A stretch of 64,000 bases of DNA from Antarctobacter albus (GTDB lineage: Bacteria; Pseudomonadota; Alphaproteobacteria; Rhodobacterales; Rhodobacteraceae), in the NCBI RefSeq assembly GCF_900101505.1, contig NZ_FMZI01000014.1:45631-109630 (forward strand), written 5' to 3'. Made by a program: the position numbers and the translations under genes. This document shows, one piece after another, positions 25,413 to 35,542 of the stretch (its first letter is position 1; every line of letters starts with the position of its first letter). The notes under the pieces were generated by a model. That model was not told the origin of the DNA. It saw only the letters and a program-made list of their open reading frames with translations, and ran no database searches.

Positions 25413-26660
25413 ATGCTGAACGGGAAACGCATTCTTCTGATCATCGGGGGCGGGATCGCGGCTTACAAATGCCTCGACCTGATCCGGCGCCTGCGCGAGC
25501 GTGGCGCGGCGGTCACGCCGGTGATGACCCGTGCCGCCGAGCAGTTCGTGACGCCGCTGTCGGTCTCGGCGCTTGCGGGCGAAGAGGTGCACCGCGATCT
25601 CTTTGACTTGACGAAAGAGGCCGAGATGGGCCATATCCAGCTGAGCCGCGTGGCGGACCTCTTGGTGGTGGCGCCCGGGACCGCCGACCTGATGGCGAAG
25701 ATGGCGGGCGGCCACGCGGATGACCTGGCCACGACATTGCTGATGGCGACGGACACGCCGGTGATGATTGCCCCGGCCATGAACCTGCGGATGTGGGAAC
25801 ATCCCGCGACGCAGCGCAACCTGGAGGTTCTGCGCGGCGACGGAGTGCGGGTCGTCGGCCCCAACGCGGGCGACATGGCCTGCGGCGAACATGGGCCGGG
25901 CCGCATGGCCGAACCGATGGAAATCGTCGCTGCGGTCGAGGATTTCCTTTCCGACGGTCCTCTGGCCGGGCGGCGTATCCTGATCACCTCCGGCCCCACC
26001 CATGAACCCATCGACCCGGTGCGCTATATCGCCAACCGCTCGTCCGGGGCACAGGGCACGGCGATCGCCGAGGCCCTGCGCGACATGGGCGCCGAGGTGG
26101 TCTTTGTCACCGGACCCGCCGAGGCGCCCCGCCCGGCGGGCGTCGAGGTGATCGAGGTCGAAAGCGCGCGTGAGATGCGCGCGGCGGTCATGGGCGCGCT
26201 GCCGGTCGAGGCGGGGATATTCGCGGCGGCGGTGGCGGATTGGCGCGTGGCCAGCGCCTCGGGGTCGAAGATCAAGAAGCAGGGGGGCAAGTTGCCGGTG
26301 CTGGAGTTCGCCGAGAACCCCGACATTCTGGCCGAGGTGTCGCAGCTTGCCGAAGGGCGCCCCCGGCTTGTGGTGGGCTTTGCGGCAGAGACGGATGACG
26401 TGGTCGCCAATGCCACGGCGAAACGCGCGCGCAAGGGCTGTGACTGGATCGTGGCGAACGATGTCTCGCCGGCGACCGGGATCATGGGCGGGGCGGAGAA
26501 CGCGGTTGTCCTGATTTCGGAGGGGGGCGCCGAGACCTGGCCGCGCGCGTCGAAACGCGAGGTGGGCGCGCGGCTGGCGGGGCGGATCGCCGAGGCGCTG
26601 GGTGTCTCCCCGCGCGCGCCGGGGCCCTGGGACGGTGCGCGTGGCACGGGCGGAGTTTAG
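25413..26660 (+). CDS. coaBC: phosphopantothenoylcysteine decarboxylase / phosphopantothenate--cysteine ligase
   Basis: CoaBC carries out two steps of coenzyme A synthesis. The 415-residue protein begins [20 protein letters not shown] (FMN-binding decarboxylase domain, with [17 protein letters not shown] as the PxMNxxMW substrate clamp). The CoaB domain follows from ~residue 190 ([20 protein letters not shown], then [13 protein letters not shown]). ATG 25413 gives the normal N-terminus. dut follows within a few bases; the coaBC-dut pairing is common in bacteria. Confidence 0.95.
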   Translation: MLNGKRILLIIGGGIAAYKCLDLIRRLRERGAAVTPVMTRAAEQFVTPLSVSALAGEEVHRDLFDLTKEAEMGHIQLSRVADLLVVAPGTADLMAKMAGGHADDLATTLLMATDTPVMIAPAMNLRMWEHPATQRNLEVLRGDGVRVVGPNAGDMACGEHGPGRMAEPMEIVAAVEDFLSDGPLAGRRILITSGPTHEPIDPVRYIANRSSGAQGTAIAEALRDMGAEVVFVTGPAEAPRPAGVEVIEVESAREMRAAVMGALPVEAGIFAAAVADWRVASASGSKIKKQGGKLPVLEFAENPDILAEVSQLAEGRPRLVVGFAAETDDVVANATAKRARKGCDWIVANDVSPATGIMGGAENAVVLISEGGAETWPRASKREVGARLAGRIAEALGVSPRAPGPWDGARGTGGV

Positions 26661-26664
26661 GTAT

Positions 26665-27135
26665 TTGAACCAAGAAGAAGCACAGATCGCGATTGCCTTC
26701 GATTGGGTTGCGGGGGCGGACAAGGGACTGGGACTGCCGCGCTATGCCACGGCGGGCGCGGCGGGGGCGGACCTGCGTGCCAACCTGCCTGATCGCGGGG
26801 AAATCGTTTTGGCACCGGGGGCGCGGGTGTTGGTGCCGACCGGGTTGCGGATCGCGATTCCGGACGGGTTCGAGGTGCAGGTGCGGCCGCGCTCGGGGCT
26901 GGCGCTGAAACACGGGATTACCCTGCCCAATGCGCCGGGGACCATCGACAGCGATTATCGCGGTCCCCTGGGCGTGATCGTGATGAATGCGGGTGAGGCG
27001 GAATTCGTGATCGCCCATGGCGACAGGATCGCGCAGATGGTTGTGGCGCCGGTGGTGCGGGCGGTGTTCCGGGAAGGGCCGCTGGACGAGACCGCGCGTG
27101 GCGCGGGCGGTTTCGGGTCGACGGGGCGCGGCTGA
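26665..27135 (+). CDS. dut: deoxyuridine 5'-triphosphate nucleotidohydrolase
   Basis: Dut hydrolyses dUTP to dUMP, keeping uracil out of DNA and supplying thymidylate synthesis. About 156 residues show the five trimeric dUTPase motifs: [51 protein letters not shown], and the C-terminal [12 protein letters not shown]. No ATG exists near the N-terminus. TTG 26665, with GGAG nine bases upstream, gives the usual length; GTG 26638 inside coaBC is the alternative. Its TGA overlaps the ATG of the next gene. Confidence 0.92.
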   Translation: MNQEEAQIAIAFDWVAGADKGLGLPRYATAGAAGADLRANLPDRGEIVLAPGARVLVPTGLRIAIPDGFEVQVRPRSGLALKHGITLPNAPGTIDSDYRGPLGVIVMNAGEAEFVIAHGDRIAQMVVAPVVRAVFREGPLDETARGAGGFGSTGRG

Positions 27136-28187
27136 TGGTATTCGTGCTGGCACTGGCTGCGGTGATCTGGGGCATCGGGCACCTGATGAAGGTGCCGAAA
27201 GTGGCGCGCTTTTACATGCTGGGCCTGCTCTATGTCGTTGTTCTGATGGTGCAGGTGGTGCTGCCCCCAGGCCATCCCCTGCGCGAGGCGACGGGTAGCA
27301 GCGCGGCGCTCTGGCTGATCCTGGGCGGCTTCGTGGTGCTGGGATTTGCCTATGCATTGGGCCTCCGCCGGTTGAAGGCGCGGGCAGTGGAAAAGGCGAC
27401 CGCGGACGCGCCGGTGCCCGATCCGTCGAAATTCCGCGAAGGGGAGCTGGAACGCTATGCCCGGCATATCGTGCTGCGCGAGCTGGGTGGTCCGGGGCAG
27501 AAACGGCTGAAAGAGGCGAAGGTGCTGGTGGTCGGTGCGGGGGGGCTTGGCTCTCCGGCGCTGTTGTACCTGGCGGCGGCGGGTGTGGGCACCATCGGCG
27601 TGATCGACGATGACGAGGTCGACAGCGGCAACCTGCAGCGGCAGGTGATCCACACCGATGCGCGGATCGGCATGGCCAAGGTCTTTTCCGCGCAGGCGGC
27701 GATGGAGGCTCTGAACCCCTATATCGCGGTGCGCCCCTACAGGCGGCGCCTGGACGACGAGAGCGCGGCGGCGCTGTTGGAAGGGTATGACGTGGTGCTG
27801 GACGGGACCGACAATTTCGACACCCGTTACCTGGTGAACCGGGCCTGCGTGGCGGCGGGCAAACCGCTGATTTCCGGCGCGCTGAGCCAGTGGGAAGGGC
27901 AGGTGTCGGTCTTTGATCCCACCCATTCCGGGCCCTGTTACCAATGCATCTTCCCCGAGGCCCCGGCGCCGGGGCTGGCGCCGAGCTGTGCGGTGGCGGG
28001 GGTGCTGGGGCCCTTGCCGGGCGTCGTCGGCAGCATGATGGCGGTCGAATGTATCAAGCTGATCTCCGGCGCGGGGGCCGTGTTGCGGGGCGAGATGCTG
28101 ATTTACGACGCGCTCTGGAGCGAGACCCGCAAGATCACATTGAAGCGCCGCGAGGATTGCCCGGTCTGTGGCGGGACGGCGGGGTGA
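27135..28187 (+). CDS. membrane-anchored HesA/MoeB/ThiF-family adenylyltransferase
   Basis: A 350-residue protein. Residues ~1-80 hold two membrane helices (VFVLALAAVIWGIGHL; ALWLILGGFVVLGFAYALGL). The rest is a MoeB/ThiF E1-like domain: YARHIVLRELGGPGQ, ATP loop VLVVGAGGLGSPALLYLAAA, DGTDNFDTRYLVN, SCAVAGVLGPLPGVVGSM, and two CxxC zinc pairs (CYQC, CPVC). It would adenylate the C-terminal Gly of a sulphur-carrier protein (MoaD/ThiS type), here at the membrane. The ATG overlaps the dut stop. Confidence 0.88.
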   Translation: MVFVLALAAVIWGIGHLMKVPKVARFYMLGLLYVVVLMVQVVLPPGHPLREATGSSAALWLILGGFVVLGFAYALGLRRLKARAVEKATADAPVPDPSKFREGELERYARHIVLRELGGPGQKRLKEAKVLVVGAGGLGSPALLYLAAAGVGTIGVIDDDEVDSGNLQRQVIHTDARIGMAKVFSAQAAMEALNPYIAVRPYRRRLDDESAAALLEGYDVVLDGTDNFDTRYLVNRACVAAGKPLISGALSQWEGQVSVFDPTHSGPCYQCIFPEAPAPGLAPSCAVAGVLGPLPGVVGSMMAVECIKLISGAGAVLRGEMLIYDALWSETRKITLKRREDCPVCGGTAG

Positions 28188-28209
28188 ACCCCGCCCTACG
28201 CGGGTTCAC
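28184..28209. repeat. inverted repeat GTGAACCC...GGGTTCAC
   Basis: A perfect 8-bp stem with a 10-nt loop (cgccctacgc) spanning the stop codon of the MoeB-like gene. It lacks a T-run, so it is a weak terminator candidate. It could also be a dispersed palindromic repeat. It lies 80 bp before the M3 peptidase start. Confidence 0.4.
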
Positions 28210-28288
28210 GTCCGGAGAAACCCTTGTTGCGATTGAAGCGGGCGGCGCGGGCGCCTAGCTTTGCTGTATCGAGACAGGAGAGAGCCTC

Positions 28289-30310
28289 ATGACCAACCCC
28301 TTGCTTGTCGACTGGGACACGCCCTTTGGCATCGCGCCCTTCGCCGATATCTCGGACGAGGATTTTGCCCCGGCGCTGGACGAGGCGCTGGCCGCGCACC
28401 TGGCCGAGATCGAGGCGATCGCCGACAATCCCGAGGCACCGACATTCGACAACACCATCCTGGCGATGGAAGGATCGGGCGCAGCGCTGGACAAGGTGCT
28501 GGGCACCTTCTTCAACTTGGCAGGGGCAGACAGCAACGACAAGCGGCAGGAATTGCAGCGCGATTTCAGCCCCAGGCTGTCGGCGCATTCCTCGGCGATC
28601 TATTCCAACGCGGCGCTCTTTGCCCGCATCCGGGATCTTTGGGACCAGCGTGAGGCGCTGGACCTCTCCGAGGAAGAGGCGCGGGTGCTGTACCTGACGC
28701 ACCGCGATTTCGTCCGTGCGGGTGCGGCGCTGGAAGGCGATGCGGCGGAGCGGATGAAAGAGGTCAAGTCGCGGCTGGCGGTTCTGGGGACGCAGTTCAC
28801 CCAGAACCTGCTGAAGGACGAATCCGCCTGGTCGATGGATCTTGCCGAGGATGATCTTGAAGGCCTGCCGGAGTTTGTCGTGGATTCGGCGCGTTCCGCC
28901 GGTGAGGCGGCAGGCACGGGCGGCCCGGTGGTGACCCTGTCGCGGTCGCTGATTGTGCCCTTCCTGCAATTCTCGCCGCGCCGCGCCTTGCGCGAAAAGG
29001 CCTGGCGGGCCTGGGTGATGCGCGGAGAGAACGGCGGCGAGACGGACAACCGCGGGACCGCGGGCGAGGTGCTGAAGCTGCGCGAGGAGCGGGCCAAGCT
29101 GCTGGGCTATGCCGATTTCGCGGGGTTCAAGCTGGAGACCGAGATGGCGGGCACGCCCGACAAGGTGCGTGAGCTGTTGATGGCGGTCTGGGAGCCGGCC
29201 AAGGCGGCGGCGCTGAAGGATGCCGCCGAGATGGAGCAGATGCTGCACGCCGATGGCATACCGGGGCCGCTGGAACCCTGGGACTGGCGTTACTACGCGG
29301 AAAAGCGGCGCAAGGCGCAACATGATCTCGACGAGGCCGAGCTGAAGCCCTACCTGCAGCTTGACCGGATGATCGAGGCGGCCTTTGCCTGCGCCAACCG
29401 CCTGTTCGGGCTGGAGTTCGCGCCGCTGGAGGTGCCTATGTACCATCCCGATTGCCGCGCTTTCGAGGTGACACGGGACGGGAAACACGTTGCGGTCTTT
29501 ATCGGGGACTATTTCGCGCGGTCCTCGAAACGCTCCGGCGCCTGGTGTTCGGCCTTTCGGATGCAGGCGAAACGGCCCCAGGAAAAGACGCCGATCGTGG
29601 TCAATGTCTGCAACTTCGCCAAGCCGTCGGCGGGCAAACCCGCGCTTTTGTCCTATGATGATGCGCGCACCTTGTTCCATGAGTTCGGCCACGCGCTGCA
29701 CCAGATGCTGTCGGATGTGGAATTCGGATCTGTTGCCGGGACGTCCGTTGCGCGCGATTTCGTCGAATTGCCGTCGCAGCTGTACGAGCATTGGCTGGAG
29801 GTGCCGGAGGTTCTGGCGGAATTCGCCACCCATGCCGAGACCGGAGAGCCGATGCCCAAGGCGCTGCTGGACAAGGTGCTGAAGGCGGCGAATTTCGACA
29901 TGGGGTTCCAGACGGTCGAATACGTCGCATCGGCGCTGGTGGACCTGGAGTTCCATTCCGGCGCGGCGCCTGCCGATCCGATGCAGAAACAGGCGGAGGT
30001 GCTGGAAAGCATCGGCATGCCGCGCGCCATCGTGATGCGCCACGCGACGCCGCATTTCGCCCATGTCTTTGCCGGGGACGGCTATTCCTCTGGCTATTAC
30101 AGCTACATGTGGTCCGAGGTCATGGATGCGGACGCCTTCGAGGCTTTCGAGGAAGCAGGCAGCGCCTTCGATCCGGAAACCGCGCAAAAGCTGGAACGGT
30201 TCATCCTGTCCCGTGGTGGATCGGTGGAGGCCGAAGACCTTTACATGCAGTTCCGGGGCCGGATGCCGGGGGTCGAGGCGCTGCTGAAAGGGCGCGGGCT
30301 GGCGGCCTGA
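28289..30310 (+). CDS. M3-family zinc metallopeptidase (peptidyl-dipeptidase/oligopeptidase A type)
   Basis: A 673-residue cytoplasmic peptidase with the HExxH zinc motif in TLFHEFGHALHQMLSD (around residue 463) and the downstream Glu ligand in DFVELPSQLYEHW. The C-terminal part has SGYYSYMWSEVMDADAFEAF, typical of Dcp/PrlC proteins. These enzymes trim short peptides in the cytoplasm or periplasm; no signal peptide is seen, so the cytoplasm is likely. ATG 28289 follows a GGAGAG site. Dcp versus OpdA cannot be told by eye. Confidence 0.92.
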   Translation: MTNPLLVDWDTPFGIAPFADISDEDFAPALDEALAAHLAEIEAIADNPEAPTFDNTILAMEGSGAALDKVLGTFFNLAGADSNDKRQELQRDFSPRLSAHSSAIYSNAALFARIRDLWDQREALDLSEEEARVLYLTHRDFVRAGAALEGDAAERMKEVKSRLAVLGTQFTQNLLKDESAWSMDLAEDDLEGLPEFVVDSARSAGEAAGTGGPVVTLSRSLIVPFLQFSPRRALREKAWRAWVMRGENGGETDNRGTAGEVLKLREERAKLLGYADFAGFKLETEMAGTPDKVRELLMAVWEPAKAAALKDAAEMEQMLHADGIPGPLEPWDWRYYAEKRRKAQHDLDEAELKPYLQLDRMIEAAFACANRLFGLEFAPLEVPMYHPDCRAFEVTRDGKHVAVFIGDYFARSSKRSGAWCSAFRMQAKRPQEKTPIVVNVCNFAKPSAGKPALLSYDDARTLFHEFGHALHQMLSDVEFGSVAGTSVARDFVELPSQLYEHWLEVPEVLAEFATHAETGEPMPKALLDKVLKAANFDMGFQTVEYVASALVDLEFHSGAAPADPMQKQAEVLESIGMPRAIVMRHATPHFAHVFAGDGYSSGYYSYMWSEVMDADAFEAFEEAGSAFDPETAQKLERFILSRGGSVEAEDLYMQFRGRMPGVEALLKGRGLAA

Positions 30311-30345
30311 TCATGGCAGGGGCGCGGCGACGCGCGGCGCCCTGT

Positions 30346-30528
30346 TCATTTCTCGGGCGGGTCGGTCAGAAGGTTGATCACGGTTGCTCCGACGATCCAG
30401 ATGGCCAGCATCAGGAAAGTGGCCAGCCCGTAGGAATACAGGTTCCCGATGTAGCCGCCCAACCCGGCGACCAGCCCGAGAGCGCCGTTCACACCCTGCA
30501 ATTCCTTTCGTTTCGCCCTGAGGTTCAT
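30346..30528 (-). CDS. small two-helix membrane protein, unknown function
   Basis: A 60-residue protein starting MNLRAKRKELQGVNGALGLV, with two hydrophobic stretches (roughly residues 13-27 and 31-53) and a polar DPPEK tail. A strong AAGGAG site before ATG 30528 supports translation. I recognise no domain. It stands alone between the convergent M3 peptidase and the TraB-like gene. Confidence 0.6.
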   Translation of the reverse strand: MNLRAKRKELQGVNGALGLVAGLGGYIGNLYSYGLATFLMLAIWIVGATVINLLTDPPEK

Positions 30529-30605
30529 TGCCGACTCCTTTTTTCGGATCGGCGGCAGGGTAAACGGCGCTGAGGACGGATGTCCTTGATCTGGGTTCTA
30601 TCAGG

Positions 30606-31598
30606 TCAGAACGGCACCCGCTCCAGCGCAAAGCCCTCGTTCTCGAGCAGTTTCAGCACGCCTTGCTCACCGGCGAGGTGCGCGGCGCCGAAGGCGGCGA
30701 CGACATAGCCCTCGCTGTTTTCCAGTGCCTCTGTCAGGACCGGAATCCAGGCGCGGTTGCGGCCGGAAATCAGCGCATCGTCCAGCACTTCGAAGACCTG
30801 GGCGTTTTCCGCGGGCGTCAGCGGCGTCAGCCGGGGCGACAGCACCTCCAGCACGATCTGGCTGGCGGCGTGGGCCTCGCCGAAATAGGCGGTCAGCATG
30901 GTCTCGAACAGGTTCTCGCCATCCTCGGGGGTGCTGAGGGCGGACCGGACCATCAAGAGCTGCGTGTCCAGGGGCATGTCAGAGAAGGCTGCGAACCCGG
31001 TTTCATAGGGTTCCAGCGACTCTGTCGGCACGCCGGCGGCCAGCGCCGCGCGTTCCAGACGGGCGTCCAGCCCGTTGGCCTCGGCCAGTTGCGCGGTCAT
31101 GCAGGGCGGGATCGCCAGCAGGATCGAAACATACCAGGGCCGCATCCGGGCGGCCATGAAGGGCGGCATCCCGCGCAGGCGCATGGCCTGGGACAGGCGG
31201 TTCCATTCGTCTTCAGGCAGGAGTTCGGGCAGGGTGCTGTCGGGCAGCAGCAACATGTCCATCCGGGTTTTCAGCGCGGTTTCCAGCGCCTCTTTTTCCG
31301 GCGCCGCCATTTCCAGCAACAAGAGGTCCGCGCCTTCGACCAGCGGGGCAAGCCGCTCTGCCGGGGCGTCCATGCGCGGGTCGCCCAGGTGCAGCGTGCC
31401 GACCAGGTGCAGGGTCTGGTCGCCGCGCGTGGCGCGCCAGTGGTTGCCTTGGGCATAGGGCGTCGCGGCAAGCTGAACCTCGAAGCGTGCCCTTTCGCTG
31501 TCGGTCAGCGTACCCATCAGGTCGCGCCCCTGGCAACTGGCGTAGAGCGGGGCGGTACAGAGGCCCAGAAGGGTCAGGGCGATCAGGATCAGGCGCAT
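30606..31598 (-). CDS. TraB/GumN-family secreted protein
   Basis: A 330-residue protein with a signal peptide (MRLILIALTLLGLCTAPLYA). The TraB/GumN core has the two GxxH motifs: LVGTLHLGDPRM and AAFGAAHLAGEQGVL. ADLLLLEMAAPEKEAL lies between them. TraB-type proteins are metal-dependent peptidase-like; TIKI is a eukaryotic relative. The bacterial members' substrates are mostly unknown. ATG 31598 was chosen because it gives the signal peptide. Confidence 0.78.
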   Translation of the reverse strand: MRLILIALTLLGLCTAPLYASCQGRDLMGTLTDSERARFEVQLAATPYAQGNHWRATRGDQTLHLVGTLHLGDPRMDAPAERLAPLVEGADLLLLEMAAPEKEALETALKTRMDMLLLPDSTLPELLPEDEWNRLSQAMRLRGMPPFMAARMRPWYVSILLAIPPCMTAQLAEANGLDARLERAALAAGVPTESLEPYETGFAAFSDMPLDTQLLMVRSALSTPEDGENLFETMLTAYFGEAHAASQIVLEVLSPRLTPLTPAENAQVFEVLDDALISGRNRAWIPVLTEALENSEGYVVAAFGAAHLAGEQGVLKLLENEGFALERVPF

Positions 31599-31684
31599 GG
31601 GTTCGCTTTCCGGTTTGGGCCCCTTGTGCATAGTCCGGCGGGCAGGTTCTGGACAAGGGGAAGCCCCGCGCAGAGACTGCAGGG

Positions 31685-32359
31685 ATGGAACGGGAGAGCG
31701 ATTTATATGCGCCGGTCAAGGCCTTGCTGGAAACGCAAGGCTATACGGTCAAGGGAGAGGTCGGCGCGGCGGACCTTGTCGCCCTGCGCGGCGACGAGCC
31801 GCCCGTCATCGTCGAGCTGAAACTGCGGATCACCCTGTCGCTGTATCACCAGGCCTGTGCGCGGCTGTCGGTCAGCGATCATGTCTATATCGCCGTGCCG
31901 CGCCCGACCGGGCCCAGCACGCGAAGGGCGTTGAAGGACAACCTTGCCATGTGCCGCCGTCTTGGCCTGGGTTTCATCACCGTGCGCGCGGATGGCACGG
32001 TCGAGGTGCAATGCGATCCCGGCCCCTATGTACCGCGGCGCAACAAGGCCAAGGCGGCCAAGCTGCTGCGCGCCTTCGAGCGGCTGCGCGGCGATCCGAA
32101 CGAGGGCGGGGCGACGCGGCACGGCATCGTGACCGGCTATCGTCAGGATTCGCTGGCCTGTGCGGCGCATCTGGCCGAACACGGGGCTTGTCGCGGGCGC
32201 GACGTGGCCAGCGCCACCGGTGTTGCGATGGCCACGCGGATCATGCGGGACAACCACTATGGCTGGTTCGAACGTCAGGGCAAAGGCGTCTACGCCCTGA
32301 CCGAGACCGGCCGCGAGGGGTTGAAACACTGGGCCTACAGCTGGGAGGTCGGACGTTAG
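31685..32359 (+). CDS. DUF2161 putative PD-(D/E)xK phosphodiesterase
   Basis: A 224-residue protein starting MERESDLYAPVKALLETQGY. It has a nuclease-like core: Asp in GAADLVALRG and the ExK in PVIVELKLRITLSLYHQACA. The C-terminal part has a winged-helix look (VASATGVAMATRIMRDNHYG, FERQGKGVYALTETGREGL). This matches DUF2161, predicted but not shown to be a nuclease. The pairing of a nuclease core with a DNA-binding tail suggests action on DNA. It stands alone, divergent from the TraB-like gene. Confidence 0.7.
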   Translation: MERESDLYAPVKALLETQGYTVKGEVGAADLVALRGDEPPVIVELKLRITLSLYHQACARLSVSDHVYIAVPRPTGPSTRRALKDNLAMCRRLGLGFITVRADGTVEVQCDPGPYVPRRNKAKAAKLLRAFERLRGDPNEGGATRHGIVTGYRQDSLACAAHLAEHGACRGRDVASATGVAMATRIMRDNHYGWFERQGKGVYALTETGREGLKHWAYSWEVGR

Positions 32360-33273
32360 TCCGTGCCGCGCTTGGCCGCCAGCCGTTCCCGGTGCAGCGT
32401 ATACAGCCCCGAGGCGACGATGATCCCGCAGCCCAGCAGCGTCCAGCCGTCGGGCAGATCCGAAAAGACGACGTAGCCATAAAACGTGCCCCAGATGATC
32501 AGCGAGTAATGCATCGGCGCGACGACAACCGCCTGCGCGATGTCGAGGGCACGGATCACCAGGATTTCGCCCAGGGCGGCGGTGACGGCGAGGCCCGCCA
32601 CGATGAGCCAGAGGCCGAACCCGTCCGGCGTGCGCCAGACGAAGGGCAAGGTCAGGCTGACCACGGTGATCGCGGTGAGCGAGGTATAGGCGACCGTGGT
32701 CATCACCGAATCCGTGCCGCTGAGGCTGCGGGACAGCACCTGGCGCAGCGAAAAGAAGCCGGCGGCGGCCACGGCAAAGCCGATGGCGGGATGGAAAACG
32801 CCCATCCCAGGGCGGATCACGATCAGCATACCGACAAACCCGATGCCCACAGCGACCCAGCGCCGGACGCCCACGGGTTCGCGCAGAACGACCGCGCCAA
32901 GGACGGTGACGACGAAGGGCGCGATGAACGTCACGGCCACGACGTCCGCCAGTGGCACGAAGCTGACCGCAAGGACGAAACAGAGGGCAGAGCAGACCGC
33001 CGTCAGCCCGCGCATGATCTGAAGGCCCGGCAGCCGCGAGCGCAGGATATGCGGACCACGCAGTGCGATCAGGACCAGCACCCCGAGCGCCAGCCCGATC
33101 TGGCGGAACCAGACCACTTGAGCCGGATGCAGGCTGTCGGTCAGGAACTTGGCCTGCACGTCGCAGGCGGCAAAGCAAAAAAAGCCTGACAGCATGAGGA
33201 CGATACCGCGTAGGTTGTCGGATCGCGACGGCGGCGGGGCACTGCGCAAGGGCGCGACGGTGGGCGCTGGCAT
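32356..33273 (-). CDS. EamA/DMT-family transporter
   Basis: A 305-residue protein with about ten membrane helices in two EamA repeats (GIVLMLSGFFCFAACDVQAK; AAGFFSLRQVLSRSLSG). It carries the usual FIAPFVVTVLGAVVLREPVG mid-segment. Members of the drug/metabolite superfamily export or import small solutes; the substrate cannot be predicted. Its stop overlaps the stop of the DUF2161 gene. A second EamA gene of the same general type is at 43262. Confidence 0.82.
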   Translation of the reverse strand: MPAPTVAPLRSAPPPSRSDNLRGIVLMLSGFFCFAACDVQAKFLTDSLHPAQVVWFRQIGLALGVLVLIALRGPHILRSRLPGLQIMRGLTAVCSALCFVLAVSFVPLADVVAVTFIAPFVVTVLGAVVLREPVGVRRWVAVGIGFVGMLIVIRPGMGVFHPAIGFAVAAAGFFSLRQVLSRSLSGTDSVMTTVAYTSLTAITVVSLTLPFVWRTPDGFGLWLIVAGLAVTAALGEILVIRALDIAQAVVVAPMHYSLIIWGTFYGYVVFSDLPDGWTLLGCGIIVASGLYTLHRERLAAKRGTD

Positions 33274-33354
33274 GGGGAGCTCTTGGCTGGGGACTGCGCG
33301 GCTTGCGCATTGCCTGACAGCCTAGACCTCTTGGCGGCGACATGAAAGGGGGGC

Positions 33355-34317
<963 letters not shown>

Positions 34318-34438
34318 CTAGGGACGCGCCCGCCCAAAGGGCAAACGCTGCGACGGAAACTGCGCGCGGCGGCGTGTCACTGCTGCGTCAGGCGGCAGGT
34401 TGGGGTTAGGCTGTGGGCAATCATGCAGGAGGCGGGGA

Positions 34439-34783
34439 ATGCGACGGTTGTGGCGCGAGGCGCCCTTTCTGACGGCGGGATTGACCGTTGCGCTGCTGGT
34501 AGCGGCGGTCTTTGCCGTTCGCCTGGTCTCGGGGATGCTGTACTGGGCAGACCCCCGTCATCAGGACATGCCCATCGCGGCCTGGATGTCGCCCCGCTTT
34601 GTCGCAATGAGCTGGGACGTCCCGCGCGAGGTGGTGATCGAGGCCCTTCAGATGGTGCCGGACGGCGAAGGGCCGAGGCCGTTGGAGCGCATGGCGGCGG
34701 AGCGCGGCGTTCCGGTACAGGTGCTGATCGACGACCTGGAAGCGGCCATTGCCGCCTGGCGCATGGCGCATCCGGATGAGTGA
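34439..34783 (+). CDS. conserved hypothetical protein with N-terminal membrane anchor
   Basis: A 114-residue protein beginning MRRLWREAPFLTAGLTVALL: one N-terminal membrane helix (residues ~9-29), then a soluble part. The soluble part holds WMSPRFVAMSWDVPREVVIE and a helical tail (PVQVLIDDLEAAIAAW). AGGAGGCGGGG before ATG 34439 is a strong ribosome site. No family is recognised. Its stop overlaps the start of the DedA gene, so they are one operon and may share a membrane job. Confidence 0.6.
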   Translation: MRRLWREAPFLTAGLTVALLVAAVFAVRLVSGMLYWADPRHQDMPIAAWMSPRFVAMSWDVPREVVIEALQMVPDGEGPRPLERMAAERGVPVQVLIDDLEAAIAAWRMAHPDE

Positions 34784-35396
34784 CTGGGCCTTCGAACTGG
34801 TGTCCGCCTGGGGGCTCTGGGTGGTGGCGGGCTCTGCTTTCGTGTCCTGCCTGGCGGTGCCGGTGCCGACCTCGCTGGTGATGCTGGCAGCGGGGGCCTT
34901 TGCCGCGGCGGGAGACCTTGTGCTGTGGCAGGTCTGGCTGTCGGGCTGGCTGGCCGCGCTGGCCGGCGACAACACCGGGTTCCAGGTCGGGCGCTGGGGC
35001 GGTCGGCCTTTCCTGGGATGGATGGCACGTCGCACCGGGCGGCACAGGCTGATCGCCCGGGGCGAGGCGGTGGTCGAAGCGCGGGGTGGCGTCGGTGTCT
35101 TTCTGTCGACCTGGTTGCTGGCGCCGCTTGGTCCCTGGGTCAACCTCGTTGCCGGGTCTCTGGGTCTGTCGCGCTGGCGGTTCGCCCTCTGGGACACGGC
35201 GGGAGAGACGATCTGGGTGACGGCCTATGTCGGCCTGGGCTTTGCCTTCGGGACCCAGATCGACCGCGTGGCCGAGGTGGTCAGCGACTGGGGCGGGCTG
35301 GTTTCGGCGCTGGCTGTGGCGGCGGCATTTGCGCTGGCGCTGGGGATCAAGTTGCGCCGCCGGAGGGCCGGTTCCCGTCCGGCCAGGGCCGATTGA
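34776..35396 (+). CDS. DedA-family membrane protein
   Basis: A 206-residue protein with the DedA (SNARE-associated/VTT) layout: VSCLAVPVPTSLVMLAAGAF (N-terminal reentrant loop), AALAGDNTGFQVGRWGGRPF (the GDxxxYxxGRxxG-type motif), and TWLLAPLGPWVNLVAGSLGL. DedA proteins are proposed to flip or scramble lipid carriers such as undecaprenyl phosphate. The start at 34776 overlaps the upstream hypothetical gene by 8 bp. Confidence 0.8.
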   Translation: MSDWAFELVSAWGLWVVAGSAFVSCLAVPVPTSLVMLAAGAFAAAGDLVLWQVWLSGWLAALAGDNTGFQVGRWGGRPFLGWMARRTGRHRLIARGEAVVEARGGVGVFLSTWLLAPLGPWVNLVAGSLGLSRWRFALWDTAGETIWVTAYVGLGFAFGTQIDRVAEVVSDWGGLVSALAVAAAFALALGIKLRRRRAGSRPARAD

Positions 35397-35456
35397 CGAT
35401 AATTTTCTCTCACGCTCTTGTTGACTCGCGCCATGCCATTCCTTACCTCAGCGCCG

Positions 35457-35483
35457 TTAGCACTCGCCTGGTGTGAGTGATAA
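35457..35483 (+). promoter_or_regulatory. CIRCE operator (HrcA site) upstream of groES
   Basis: TTAGCACTC, a 9-base spacer, then GAGTGATAA. This is the CIRCE inverted repeat TTAGCACTC-N9-GAGTGCTAA with one changed base in the right arm. HrcA represses groESL through this site in many bacteria. A possible -35 (TTGACT, 35421-35426) and a weak -10 (TTACCT, 35443-35448) lie just before it, so the operator would sit near the transcript start. Confidence 0.9.
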
Positions 35484-35542
35484 CGGGGTCTGCCCACGAC
35501 GGGGGACCTCACGGGAGTAACTTTGAGCTAGGAGACTCGAAG

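Noticed and set aside
28196..30187. 663-codon open frame opposite the M3 peptidase
   Set aside because: Antisense shadow; the opposite strand carries a complete zinc peptidase with its HExxH motif.
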